From positions 1 through 23,853 of the forward strand of contig DATGZN010000018.1 of the NCBI GenBank assembly GCA_035297145.1: a DNA stretch of 23,853 nt, given 5' to 3'. Below the pieces are notes generated by a model. That model did no database searches. It was not told where the DNA came from and saw only the letters and a program-made list of their open reading frames with translations. The position numbers and the translations under genes were made by a program. Source of the DNA: QHXW01 sp035297145. GTDB lineage: Bacteria > Acidobacteriota > Terriglobia > Bryobacterales > Bryobacteraceae. Positions 5,785 through 14,208 of this stretch are shown here, piece after piece. The first letter of the stretch is position 1. Each line of letters opens with the position of its first letter.

Positions 5785-7416
5785 ATGGGCGTGATCATGC
5801 GACGCCTCACTGTTTCTTTCCTTCTCTGTGGTGCTCTCCTACCGGCGCAGCGCGACATTCCTCCAGGATCGTTGAATAGGCCTGAGCGGATGGAGTGGTT
5901 TCGCGACCAGGGATTCGGTCTGTTCATCCACTGGTCGGTTGACAGCCAAACTGGCGTCGTGATTTCGCATTCGCTCGCCGGCGCTGACGAAGCCTACACG
6001 AAGCGGTTCTTTGAAGAGCTGCCGAAGACTTTCAATCCGCGCAAGTTCGCGCCGAAAGATTGGGCCGCGCTGGCGAGGCTGGCCGGCATCAAGTACGTCG
6101 TCTTCACCACCAAGCACCATTCCGGTTTTGCCATGTGGGACACGAAGACCACCGACTTCGGCGTCATGCACACGCCCTACCAGCACGACCTAACGCGCGA
6201 AATCCTCGACGCGTTCCGCGCGCTGGGCATCGCACCAGGTATCTACTTTTCGCCGGACGATTTTCGGTGGCTATGGAAGAACAAGATCGACATACAGCGT
6301 GGTGTACCGGGCGTGCAGCCGCGCAATAATCCAGGGTTGATGAAGCTCGACCTGGCGCAGGTGCAAGAGTTGATGACAAAATACGGGCCGATCGACGTGG
6401 TGTTCTTCGACGGCGAGCCGCAGGGACTGCGCGATCTGGCGTGGAAGCTGCAGCCAAACACGATCGTGACTCGCGGGGCGATTCAGACTCCGGAACTCTA
6501 TGTGCCTGGTGTCCCACTGGAAGGGGCCTGGGAGGCTAACTTCACCATGGGCACCGCATGGCAATACCAGCCCCAAAACGAGCTGTACAAGACCGGAGGC
6601 CAGGTGATCGATATCCTAGTGGAGACGCGCGCCAAGGGCGGCAATCTGCTGTTGAACATCGGCCCGAAGCCCGACGGCGAACTGCCCATCGAGCAGGAAG
6701 AACGCCTGCGCGAAGTGGCGTTGTGGATGCAGGTGAACCAGGAATGCATCTACAACGTGCGCCCCTGGGTGATCACCAACGAACAGAACATCTGGTTCAC
6801 GCGGGCAAAGGGCGAAGACACGGTCTACGCCATTGTGAAGCAGCAGCCGCAGTGGGTGCGCGGCCAATGGCGCGAATTTGTTTTGAAGAGTGTGCAGGCT
6901 ACGCCGCAGTCAGGCGTGAGCGTGTTGGGGCAGAATGGTCGCGTGCTGGAATACAGGCCTGAAGTGAATCCCCAACCCACGCTGAAACAGGAAGCGGACG
7001 GGCTGCACATTCGAGCTATGTTCACTCAGCGGCTGCAGGACAATAGCAAGTGGCCCAGCCCCATCGTCTTGAAGATCACGAATGTAGAACCCGCTTTCGC
7101 ACCGCCCAAGGTGGAGACGGAAGGTGCGACGTTTGACACCGGGACAAAGACCGCATCGCTGACCGGAGCACTCCAGGATCTGGGGAAAGCGCCCTCCCTG
7201 GAAGTGGGGTTCGAGTACCGCAGCATCGTCGGATTGGACGCCAGCGACCGCTCCATTCCCTGGCAGCAAGGCCCATCCACGACTCTGAGCGCACCGGGCA
7301 ATTTTACGTTGAAGGTCTCCTCTCTGAACCCGGAAGGCGTCTACGAATACCACGCTTATGTGAAGCATTCCCTCTTGACCATCTACGGTGCGGATAAGCG
7401 TCTACCAATGAAGTAG
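5785..7416 (+). CDS. Secreted alpha-L-fucosidase, GH29 family
   Basis: A 543-residue glycoside hydrolase of family 29, which releases alpha-linked L-fucose by a retaining mechanism. A signal peptide (residues 1-21, ending LLPAQ) precedes the family opening RMEWFRDQGFGLFIHWS. FTTKHHSGFAMWDT (107-120) holds the substrate-binding HH pair, and PIDVVFFDGEP carries the predicted nucleophile Asp209; many GH29 enzymes have Trp where this one has the first Phe of FFDG. GGNLLLNIGPKPDGELP is the typical C-terminal edge of the barrel. A beta-rich domain follows to the end. The start could be ATG 5785 or 5797; neither has a strong ribosome site. It stands alone, so likely substrates are plant, fungal or exopolysaccharide fucosides. 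Confidence 0.92.
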   Translation: MGVIMRRLTVSFLLCGALLPAQRDIPPGSLNRPERMEWFRDQGFGLFIHWSVDSQTGVVISHSLAGADEAYTKRFFEELPKTFNPRKFAPKDWAALARLAGIKYVVFTTKHHSGFAMWDTKTTDFGVMHTPYQHDLTREILDAFRALGIAPGIYFSPDDFRWLWKNKIDIQRGVPGVQPRNNPGLMKLDLAQVQELMTKYGPIDVVFFDGEPQGLRDLAWKLQPNTIVTRGAIQTPELYVPGVPLEGAWEANFTMGTAWQYQPQNELYKTGGQVIDILVETRAKGGNLLLNIGPKPDGELPIEQEERLREVALWMQVNQECIYNVRPWVITNEQNIWFTRAKGEDTVYAIVKQQPQWVRGQWREFVLKSVQATPQSGVSVLGQNGRVLEYRPEVNPQPTLKQEADGLHIRAMFTQRLQDNSKWPSPIVLKITNVEPAFAPPKVETEGATFDTGTKTASLTGALQDLGKAPSLEVGFEYRSIVGLDASDRSIPWQQGPSTTLSAPGNFTLKVSSLNPEGVYEYHAYVKHSLLTIYGADKRLPMK

Positions 7417-7703
7417 GAATCGCATAGCGTCCGAAAAAGACAGCCATTGGCTTTGAACAGACATGGGTGAATTACACCGCGGAATTCCAGCCGTCCTCGA
7501 TCTCGCGTCGATTTCGAGACGGAATTTCGGGACCCGACCGGCACGAACTCCGGCCGCGCGATGACCACCATCGGGACTCGGTTCTGGGACTGACTTTCGA
7601 GACGCTGAAGACCCTGATTTCAGGACTCGCCGGTTTTGTCCCGAAACCTACCGGTTGTGAGACATCGGAGCCGTGGGCCGATATCGAAGGAGGCTCAAAA
7701 AAC

Positions 7704-8483
7704 TTATTCGTGGCCGCCGTACTGGCGCAGCAGTTTCACGAGATCGTCGCGGCCCTTAAGCGCCACGTGCAAAGGCGTCTCGCCCCTGTCGTTGACCGCA
7801 TTGATGTCAGCTTTGTTGGCGATTAGCAGTTCCGCCTTGTCTGCAAAGCCTTCCGCAACCGCAAAGTGGAGAGGCGTAAAACCACCGTGGGATTTGGCGT
7901 CGACATCGGCATTGTAAGCCAGTAGCAATTCCTCAACGTCCCTATCGCCCAAATCGGCTGCGAAGTGTAGAGGCGTCCAGCCGTCCTTGTCCGCGGCATT
8001 CACGTCGGCCCTGTTGGCCAGCAGCAATGCCGCGACGTCCTTGTGGCCGGGCCTCATGGACCTCACCGCAAGGTGCAAAGGGGTTTCACCATCGTTACTT
8101 CTGGCATTCACGTCGCCGCTGTCGGCCAACAACAATGCAACCAGGTCCTTGTAGCCTCTGTCGGCAGCCCAGTGCAACGGCGTCCAGCCGTCCTTGTCCG
8201 CGGCATTCACGTCGGCCCTGTTGGCCAGCAGCAATGCCGCCACGTTCTTGTGGCCAGTCATCGCTGCCACGTGCAAAGGCGTACCATGGCTATCTTTCGT
8301 GAAGACCAAGGCAGGATTGCCTTTCAGCAGCGCGTCGACCGCCACCAAGTCACCTTTCCCTACGGCCTCTCGGATTTCTTGACCGAGAGCCGGGCTGCTC
8401 GAAATCAGCACCGCCATTGCAAAAGCAGCGAAGCGCGCAATTGGAGAATGGTAGCGCCAGCCAAACAGAGACATGATATTCAT
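7704..8483 (-). CDS. Secreted ankyrin-repeat protein
   Basis: A 259-residue protein with a signal peptide (about residues 1-35, ending SSPALGQ) followed by roughly seven ankyrin repeats. Repeat signatures include GTPLHVAAMTGHKNVAALLL, GWTPLHWAADRGYKDLVALL and GETPLHVALKGRDDLVKLL. Ankyrin repeats bind other proteins, and the signal peptide places this one in the periplasm or outside. Two copies of the motif LLLANRADVNAADKDGWTPL lie exactly 207 bases apart. Bases 7972-8033 and 8179-8240 are identical, a sign of recent unit duplication or gene conversion. AGAGG sits 6 bases before the ATG. No partner gene is adjacent. Confidence 0.88.
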   Translation of the reverse strand: MNIMSLFGWRYHSPIARFAAFAMAVLISSSPALGQEIREAVGKGDLVAVDALLKGNPALVFTKDSHGTPLHVAAMTGHKNVAALLLANRADVNAADKDGWTPLHWAADRGYKDLVALLLADSGDVNARSNDGETPLHLAVRSMRPGHKDVAALLLANRADVNAADKDGWTPLHFAADLGDRDVEELLLAYNADVDAKSHGGFTPLHFAVAEGFADKAELLIANKADINAVNDRGETPLHVALKGRDDLVKLLRQYGGHE

Positions 8484-8586
8484 GTTTTGCCTCTCGGCTT
8501 CCTCTCATAGAAAGTTTATCTGAACCGGGGAGGTTTCGAAACTGGCGCGGTGGCAGGGGTCGCCGTTCCGCCTGGTCCCGGAGCAA

Positions 8587-8650
8587 ATCCCTCACGGCGG
8601 GCGGATGAGGGCACAGCTCATGGCAACATAGACGCCGATACTTCACAACG
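8587..8650 (+). repeat. Tail copy of the cassette-gene-3 repeat
   Basis: This 64-base stretch aligns with 3032-3098. Shared blocks include ATCC-CTCAC, GCGGGCGG, GAGGGCACAG, ACATAGA or AATAGA, and ACTTCACAACG or ACCTCATAACG. Only the 3' tail of the coding relic and the bases after its stop are kept. Orientation is the same (+). Confidence 0.58.
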
Positions 8651-8681
8651 CAGACGAAGGGTGTATGCTTCAGTGTTGCTT

Positions 8682-8940
8682 ATGAGCGTTGAAGGACCGA
8701 AGCACAAACTGGTCGTTTGGTTATCGGCGATCACGTTGTTTCTCCTCGTAGGATCTGGCCTCGGCCGACGCGGGGCTTGAGCTTGTTGCCGGCCCCAGTT
8801 CCGGCGATAACGCACGGGCTTTACGCCACCACTTTTTCCCGCGCTGAAGATCCGATTTCGGAAGGCGGCCAATGGCTGAATGGACAGACCGACGGCATTG
8901 ATTGGACCGGGATTACGCCCCCGGATAGGATTGGATCGAT
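8682..8940 (+). pseudogene. Broken secreted protein (jelly-roll N-terminus)
   Basis: The ATG at 8682 starts a basic, hydrophobic export-like leader (GPKHKLVVWLSAITLFLLVG) that ends at a TGA at 8778-8780. In another frame the next bases read GLYATTFSRAEDPISEGGQW then LNGQTDGIDWTGI. This matches the opening of a secreted protein type I recognise from many soil and myxobacterial genomes (F-ENPISEGG-W-NG---GLDW), typically a concanavalin-like jelly roll. The leader and body are in different frames and the body stops after about 40 codons, so the gene is both frameshifted and truncated. It runs up to the 3' end of the convergent gene at 8972. Confidence 0.6.
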
Positions 8941-8971
8941 TGGATTCTCCGAACCATGCTTCCAGGCCCGT

Positions 8972-11263
8972 TTAGTCCGCCAGCGTCCAATTCGTCACTG
9001 CCGTTGCGGTGCCATCGGACCAGGTAATGGTTCCTGTGCCCGATTGATCGAGCGACCCCGTTGCCAAGGTGCTCCCGGTGCTTACCTGGGTGATGGTGAC
9101 GCTCAGGTTGCGCGTCGTATTGTCGACAACCGAGATCTGGAACTTTTGATCATGGGCCGAATCGGTGAGGGTCCATGCGGTCGGCGTCGGGGGAAACAGC
9201 GAAAACGTGGCGGCACCTCCGCTGGCGGCGATGGTGCCATAGTTCTCGCCGCCCTGGACTACGAGCGAAGCCGGTGACGGATTCGTCAACATCAGTGAGC
9301 CGATGGGCCCGGTGACCACGTCGCCGCTACCGGTAAAGGTGACGGCTGCGTTGAGGCCGGTAACGGTAAGCGTCAGCGGAGTCACGCTGCCGATGGCGAC
9401 TCCAAGCTGCGGAAAATCCTGCGCGATTCCACCGGCGCACGCCGTCGTGGTGTTCCCCAATGAGCAAGACAATCCCAGTTGTACCGGCGTTGCGGCGGCC
9501 GCCGCCGGAGTGAAGGTACCTAATCCGTACACTGTCCAGGAAGTCTGGCCGACCAGAGCCGTCTCGTTGAGGGTCAAGTTCCCGATAGCTGCGCCGTTGA
9601 GCCCGTAGTAGGTAGCGGTCTCGGCAAGGTTGAGCCCGTTCGCGACGCTTGTCTCCCTCGTGCTTGGGCCGGTCGCGATGTAGGGCTTCTTGCACTGGGA
9701 GTCGTAGTACACCGTGACCCCGGATCCAACCATCTGGACGCTTCCGCCGCCATCGAGGGGATCGCAATACGTGATCCTCTCGAAGATCGAAAAGGCGATA
9801 TTGAGTTGGCTCTGCAAGACAATGGATGCCATGCCGATCGCGAGGCCGGTCTGGGCCAGAGCGCGTTCCGTGACAAAGCTGGCACCCGACTGGGGAGGGC
9901 TGGTGGGGATCGAGGTAAGAGCCAAGCCATCGGCGCGCAGCCCGAGCACAGCCACGCTGCCGGCGGTGACCGAGAACTGCGCCGATCCCCGCTTACCCGT
10001 CATGCCACTCAGGCCCGGCAAGCTGCGCAACAGCACCGCTGTCTTGTTGCCTGCCGGCAGGGCAACCGACGATGTCCCTATGGTATTGCCGTTCTCATCC
10101 CACAGCGTCACGGAAACCGTGTTCGCCGTGGTACTCGGGTTAACGATGCCTAGGCCGGTGATCAGGTTGGTCTCGTCCCAGGTGAGCAGGGTGGATACCG
10201 CCTGGGCGTTAGACAACGGCACCACGGCTTCCTGGTCAGGCTGCCCCGGCACACTGTGCCGAAACACGCCATAGCCTGTGACTCCGGCGGGAAGGCTGAA
10301 GGACGCGTAGCCCTCCAACAGATTGCCGCTGTTGGGCGCCTCTATGATGGCCGTGCCATGGGCTACCAGGTTCACATTCACGCTGCTGCCATTGAGTGAC
10401 GGCACCACCAGGGCAGTGCCTGTGTCGCTCACAAAATTCACCGGGAACGCAGCAGGTGATCCATTGGTGTTTGTGAAATAGAGTGCCGTATACCAGCCGC
10501 CGCCGAAGACGAACTGCGGAAGGACGCTGGGGCCTGCCGTTGCGTTTGCGGTACCGGTAACCGTCGGGATCGAGGTGAGCGCCGGACCGTCGGCGCGCAG
10601 GCCCAGAACGGCTACGCTGCCGGCCGTGACCGAGAATTGCGCCGATCCACGTTTCCCCCCAATGCCGCCGAGACCGGGCAATGTCCCCAGCAGCGCCGCT
10701 GTCTTGTTCCCTGCCGGCAGCGGAACCGACGCACTCCCCGCGGGACTGCCATTCTCGTCCCAAAGCGTCACCGAAACCGTGTTGGCCATGGTACTCGGAT
10801 TGACGATGGCAATACCGGTGATCAGATTCGTGTCGTCCCAAATGAGTGTGGTCGACATCGCTTGTGCGCTAGACAATGGCACCACCGCTTCCTGATCAGG
10901 TTGGCCAGAGACACTGTGGCGAAAGACCCCATAGCCGGTTACCCCGGCTGGCAGGCTAAACGACGCGTAGCCCTCGACCAGATTGCCGCTATTGGGCGCC
11001 TCGATGATGGTCGAGCCGTGGGCTACCAGATTGACATTTGCCGAGCTGCCATTGAGAGACGGCACTACCAGCGGAGTGCCCGTGTCGCTCACGAAGTTCA
11101 CCGTGAACGCAACCGGCGATCCATTGTTATTCGTGAAGTAAAGAGCTGTATACCATCCGCCGCCAAATGCAAACTGCGGAAGCACAGTAGCCTGTCCATT
11201 GGCGTTTACCGTGACCAGAGCCAGCAAAAGCAACAGCAATGAGATGTGAGAATGACGTTTCAT
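8972..11263 (-). CDS. Secreted protein with two 220-residue repeats
   Basis: A 763-residue exported protein. The signal peptide MKRHSHISLLLLLLALVTVN favours a start at 11263 over the longer frame to 11317. Two near-identical beta-rich domains follow. Each starts VLPQF(A/V)FGGGWYTALYFT, continues through EAPNSGNL(V/L)EGYASFSLP, and ends GKRGSAQFSVTAGSVAVLGL. This domain recurs in secreted Solibacter-type proteins; its function is not known. The C-terminal third (about residues 480-763) is a different, Thr/Ser/Gly-rich beta region with a cysteine pair in the CSLGNTTTACAGG area and ends TAVTNWTLAD. The overall look is of a surface or matrix protein. There is no enzyme motif, anchor or sorting signal. 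Confidence 0.85.
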   Translation of the reverse strand: MKRHSHISLLLLLLALVTVNANGQATVLPQFAFGGGWYTALYFTNNNGSPVAFTVNFVSDTGTPLVVPSLNGSSANVNLVAHGSTIIEAPNSGNLVEGYASFSLPAGVTGYGVFRHSVSGQPDQEAVVPLSSAQAMSTTLIWDDTNLITGIAIVNPSTMANTVSVTLWDENGSPAGSASVPLPAGNKTAALLGTLPGLGGIGGKRGSAQFSVTAGSVAVLGLRADGPALTSIPTVTGTANATAGPSVLPQFVFGGGWYTALYFTNTNGSPAAFPVNFVSDTGTALVVPSLNGSSVNVNLVAHGTAIIEAPNSGNLLEGYASFSLPAGVTGYGVFRHSVPGQPDQEAVVPLSNAQAVSTLLTWDETNLITGLGIVNPSTTANTVSVTLWDENGNTIGTSSVALPAGNKTAVLLRSLPGLSGMTGKRGSAQFSVTAGSVAVLGLRADGLALTSIPTSPPQSGASFVTERALAQTGLAIGMASIVLQSQLNIAFSIFERITYCDPLDGGGSVQMVGSGVTVYYDSQCKKPYIATGPSTRETSVANGLNLAETATYYGLNGAAIGNLTLNETALVGQTSWTVYGLGTFTPAAAAATPVQLGLSCSLGNTTTACAGGIAQDFPQLGVAIGSVTPLTLTVTGLNAAVTFTGSGDVVTGPIGSLMLTNPSPASLVVQGGENYGTIAASGGAATFSLFPPTPTAWTLTDSAHDQKFQISVVDNTTRNLSVTITQVSTGSTLATGSLDQSGTGTITWSDGTATAVTNWTLAD
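9873..11192 (-). repeat. Tandem 660-bp coding repeat, two units
   Basis: Equivalent points in the two units lie exactly 660 bases apart; for example AACTGCGGAAG occurs at 10512 and 11172. The units cover about 10533-11192 and 9873-10532. Long blocks are almost identical in bases, which means recent duplication or continuing conversion between the units. Confidence 0.8.
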
Positions 11264-11656
11264 TTGGATTTTGATGAACCCCAGAAGTCTGCGGAAGAGT
11301 TCAGGCCCGTACTGCACTATTGCCTACCCTAGCACGACGTAACGTGCGTGGCACAATTAATAACGGTTTGTAGCGGTCACATGGACGAAAAACGCGCGTT
11401 GCTGACTTGTGGCGTGTCATTCGACAGTCCCGAGCACGGTGTCATGCCGCAGCCGGATCGCTTCCCGTGATCTGATTTACGGTTCGCAGGCAAGTTAACG
11501 AGAACCCCGTTTCCGACCCATGATAAATTAGAATCTAGCGCGAAGGGCGCTTCCAGTCCGCGCGGGAAAGGGCCGAGCCCACCGAGCAATCCAAGGTTCA
11601 AATTTGATCTTCTTTCAGCCCGGTATGCGGACGCGGGCAATTGAAAGGAGATCGTT
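11264..11656. other. Divergent intergenic region
   Basis: These 393 bases lie between two divergent genes and must carry promoters for both. I see a small hairpin AGCGC-GAAGG-GCGCT at 11537-11551 just after an AT-rich patch (TAAATTAGAAT, 11525-11535) that could hold a -10 box for the rightward gene. A strong ribosome site, AAAGGAG, lies at 11644-11650. No protein gene is convincing here. Confidence 0.45.
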
Positions 11657-13628
11657 ATGTCCGATTCCGCATCACGTCTTCCAGCGCGTCCTTCGCTGGA
11701 ACAACTTCAGAAACGAGCGAAGGAGCTGCTGCGTCAACATCGCGCCGGCGAGAGCGCAGCTCTCCAAAGATTTCGGGTAGCCAGTCCGCGCCCTGGCGAT
11801 TCTGGCGTGCCGCAAGAAGCAACCCTGGCTGGCGCGCAATTCGTCATCGCGCGAGAGCATGGCTTCGAGAGTTGGGCGAAGCTTAAGCACTACATCGAAG
11901 CCCTTCCGGAGCTTCGAATAGAGGAATACGAGCAGCTCGCGCAGGACTTGGCTGTGGCGCACATGAGCACTGATGCCAACGCCGTCCGCGAAGTCAACAG
12001 GAAATACAGTACCGGATTTATTGAGGACTTTCATGACCTATTGACGATGCAGCAGCGCCTGACCACATGGTTCGCTTCGGAGTCCCGAACGCCAGACCTC
12101 GCTCTGGGCGATGCACGGCGGATGATCGCTCACGCCTACGGATTCCAGAGTTGGGCGATGTTCGTAGAAAGTGTCACGCAACCGTCCGGCGATCCGCGTT
12201 CCGCCCGGCGTTTCATGAGCTCGACACCGCCCTTCTACCAGATCGACTGGAAGGTAAATAGGCTAACCGCGCAGGGGCCGCAGTCGGAGAAGAATTGGGA
12301 AACGATCTTCGCAGTGATGGCGGACCACAACATCGCCAAGCTGGAATCACGCGGCATCACCGACAACGCCATGAAGCGCTTGGCGCAGATCGATCACGTT
12401 ACGCACCTCAGCGCAAGCTCCAATGCTTTAACGGATGATGGCATGAAACACGTCGCGAGCATGCCACAGCTTCTCGAGTTGGAAATCGGCGGCCCGCAGA
12501 TCACGGATCGCGGGTTGGAGGCACTGCGCCACCTCACCGAATTGCGGCGTTTTCAATCGTGCTGGACGCGAGGCATCTCCGACTCCGGCGCGACGAACTT
12601 GGCTTTTTGCGACCACTTGGAGAGCGTCGATCTGATGGGTACAGCGGCGGGCGATGGACTCATTCAAGCGCTGGCAGGAAAATCCAACTTGCGACGGCTC
12701 AAGACGCAATGTGACCGATGCCGGAATCAAGCTCCTGCATGAGATACCGGTCTTCAAGACCTGGCACGGTGAAGAGATTCGATATGGGCTGATGGGCGCT
12801 GAAGCACAACCTAACCAGTTGCTGATCGACGGCCCGTTCACAGATTCCGGCCTTGCGGACCTCGTGGGGCTCGATGGGCTTTTCGGGCTTTCATTCTTCT
12901 GGCACAGCCCGGCGTTTACCTCCATCGGCCTAGAGGCGCTGCGGCACCTTCCGAATCTCGGCTTTCTTGGCTGTCAGGGAGTGCATTGCGACGACGACGC
13001 AATGCGCCAGATCGCCGCAATCCCACGCCTGCGGATGTTGATGGGGCAGGGCGCCGTGGCCGGCGACACGGGCTGGGGGGCGCTGAGCCGGTCACAGACG
13101 ATCGAATACATCTGGGGCCGCGATTGCCCCAATTTCACAAGGCGAGGATTCGTCGCGTTGGCTTTAATGCCGGCGTTGCGCGGCATTGGGATTAGTTGCA
13201 GAAATGTGGACGATGCGTCGCTCTCGGCGTTGCCAAGGTTCCCCGCGTTGCGGCAGATCATACCCATTGACGTGCCCGACGCAGGCTTCCGTCACGTGGG
13301 CCGCTGCGAGAATCTGGAAGACCTGTGGTGTATGTATTGCCGCGACACGAGTGATACGGCCACGGAGCATATCTCACGGCTGTCGCAACTGAAGACGTAT
13401 TACGCCGGCATGACCCAGATTACGGATAGCAGCCTGGAGATTCTGGGCGGCATGGATTCGTTCGAGCACCTTGAGTTTTGGGCCTGCCAGGGGATCACGG
13501 ATGCCGGCGTCGCGCACTTGGCGGCTCTTCCGCGACTTCGCGAGATTACGATTCATGGTTCGCCCGGCGTCTCACGGGATGCCGTGACGCTGTTTCCCCC
13601 GAACGTGCACGTGGAATACTCAGGATGA
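11657..13628 (+). pseudogene. Leucine-rich-repeat protein, split by one frameshift
   Basis: AAAGGAG lies 6 bases before ATG 11657. The first frame (to 12742) encodes an N-terminal helical part in which the segment REHGFESWAKLKHYIE is echoed by HAYGFQSWAMFVE, a doubled motif. GALA-type leucine-rich repeats such as ITDRGLEALRHLTELRRFQS follow. Homology leaves this frame near 12705-12710, after LRRLKTQ. It resumes in the next frame at NVTDAGIKLLHEIPVFKTW and continues repeat after repeat to ITDAGVAHLAALPRLREIT and a stop at 13626-13628. Joined, the protein would be about 655 residues. The shift equals a one-base insertion or two-base loss; a two-base loss would give a natural KTxNVTDAG join. It is cytoplasmic, probably a protein-binding scaffold. 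The rest is undamaged, so the break is recent or a sequencing error. Confidence 0.83.
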
Positions 13629-13774
13629 TTCGTGCCTCGGGGGGCGAGCAAAGTTTCAGGCTCCCCTCATGTTTCGAGTCCAAATCCGCAAGAATGCTCT
13701 GGCGGTAATGCGGATGAATTGCTTTCATAAGTCGCGTTCTAGTACATCATCACGCCGCTAGAAGTCATCAGGAT

Positions 13775-13826
13775 GCGCCAGAAAATAGCTAGCGATAATG
13801 TCGCATAACACCGTCGTGATGCTATG
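13775..13826 (+). repeat. Dispersed motif copy 2 (AGCTAGCGATAATG)
   Basis: The order GCGCCAGAAAATAGCTAGCG, ATAATG, then ATGCTATG corresponds to the motif beside IS110 at 4112-4145. An extra 18 bases, TCGCATAACACCGTCGTG, lie between ATAATG and ATGCTATG here. No transposase gene follows this copy. Confidence 0.42.
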
Positions 13827-14129
13827 CAGCGCGATCCTGTCATTCGACGGTTTGGCGACTTACACGTTCAAGTGGATTCTGTGGTGCCGTTTCAGGAAAG
13901 CGATACACCGTCCCTGGGGGCTGGGGCGGTACCGACCGGCTCGGAGCATTGTACGAGTGGCCGGTTATACGGACAAGCGGATCGAAGTGTCGATCGTTTT
14001 CCGCCATACCATACCCTCGTCCGGGAACCGACTTCGTTCGGAATCCCGGATTCTTAGCGGTTCGGGCGGCGTAGAAGCGCGAACTCTCAGCGGCCAACGG
14101 AGAGCGGCTCTGTGCCGGACGAACGTCAC

Positions 14130-14208
14130 AGCGCTTCAGGAAATGGTGTAGGGGCGAGTCCATTAAGTCCACCAAGCTCAGCGACCTCACAGTATTTCCT
14201 AAAGCGCT
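14130..14208. repeat. 79-bp element with 15-bp inverted ends
   Basis: AGCGCTTCAGGAAAT (14130-14144) and ATTTCCTAAAGCGCT (14194-14208) are reverse complements with one central mismatch. They enclose 49 bases. The right arm touches the stop codon of the response regulator (14209-14211). It could be a tiny nonautonomous element, or a long hairpin that ends the transcript of the two-component genes. There is no T-run. Confidence 0.6.

Larger units (their letters stand above)
8484..8971. other. Region between two leftward genes, with relics
   Basis: No intact gene is present in these 488 bases. They hold the ankyrin gene's ribosome site (near 8490), the tail-only repeat at 8587-8650 and a rightward broken secreted-protein gene at 8682-8940. 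Each is annotated separately. Confidence 0.6.
13629..14208. other. Convergent intergenic region with repeats
   Basis: This 580-base gap lies between the LRR gene end and the response regulator end. It contains dispersed motif copy 2 (13775-13826) and an inverted-repeat element (14130-14208). Open frames of about 115 codons exist on both strands between 13800 and 14190, but neither shows a domain, ribosome site or protein-like composition. The stretch may be a decayed insertion element. Confidence 0.5.

Noticed and set aside
8717..9277. 186-codon rightward open frame taken as one gene
   Set aside because: Only its middle (about codons 28-75) looks like protein, the jelly-roll relic. The rest runs antisense into the secreted repeat protein. 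It was kept only as the pseudogene 8682-8940.
11377..11640. 87-codon leftward frame upstream of the LRR gene
   Set aside because: No ribosome site or motif, and it occupies the divergent promoter region.
13629..13680. Terminator after the LRR gene (GGGGGGCGAGC ... GCTCCCC)
   Set aside because: The stem needs a bulged base and no T-run follows, so it was not called as a terminator.
13775..13826. Assigning the GATAATGTCGCATAACACC motif to a named transposon end
   Set aside because: It looks familiar as a mobile-element end, but I cannot tie it to a particular family from this window, so it is reported only as a dispersed motif.
13840..14190. 116-codon leftward frame (and a 117-codon rightward one) in the convergent gap
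   Set aside because: Neither has a ribosome site, domain or typical composition. Both cross the inverted-repeat element, so I treat the region as noncoding or decayed.
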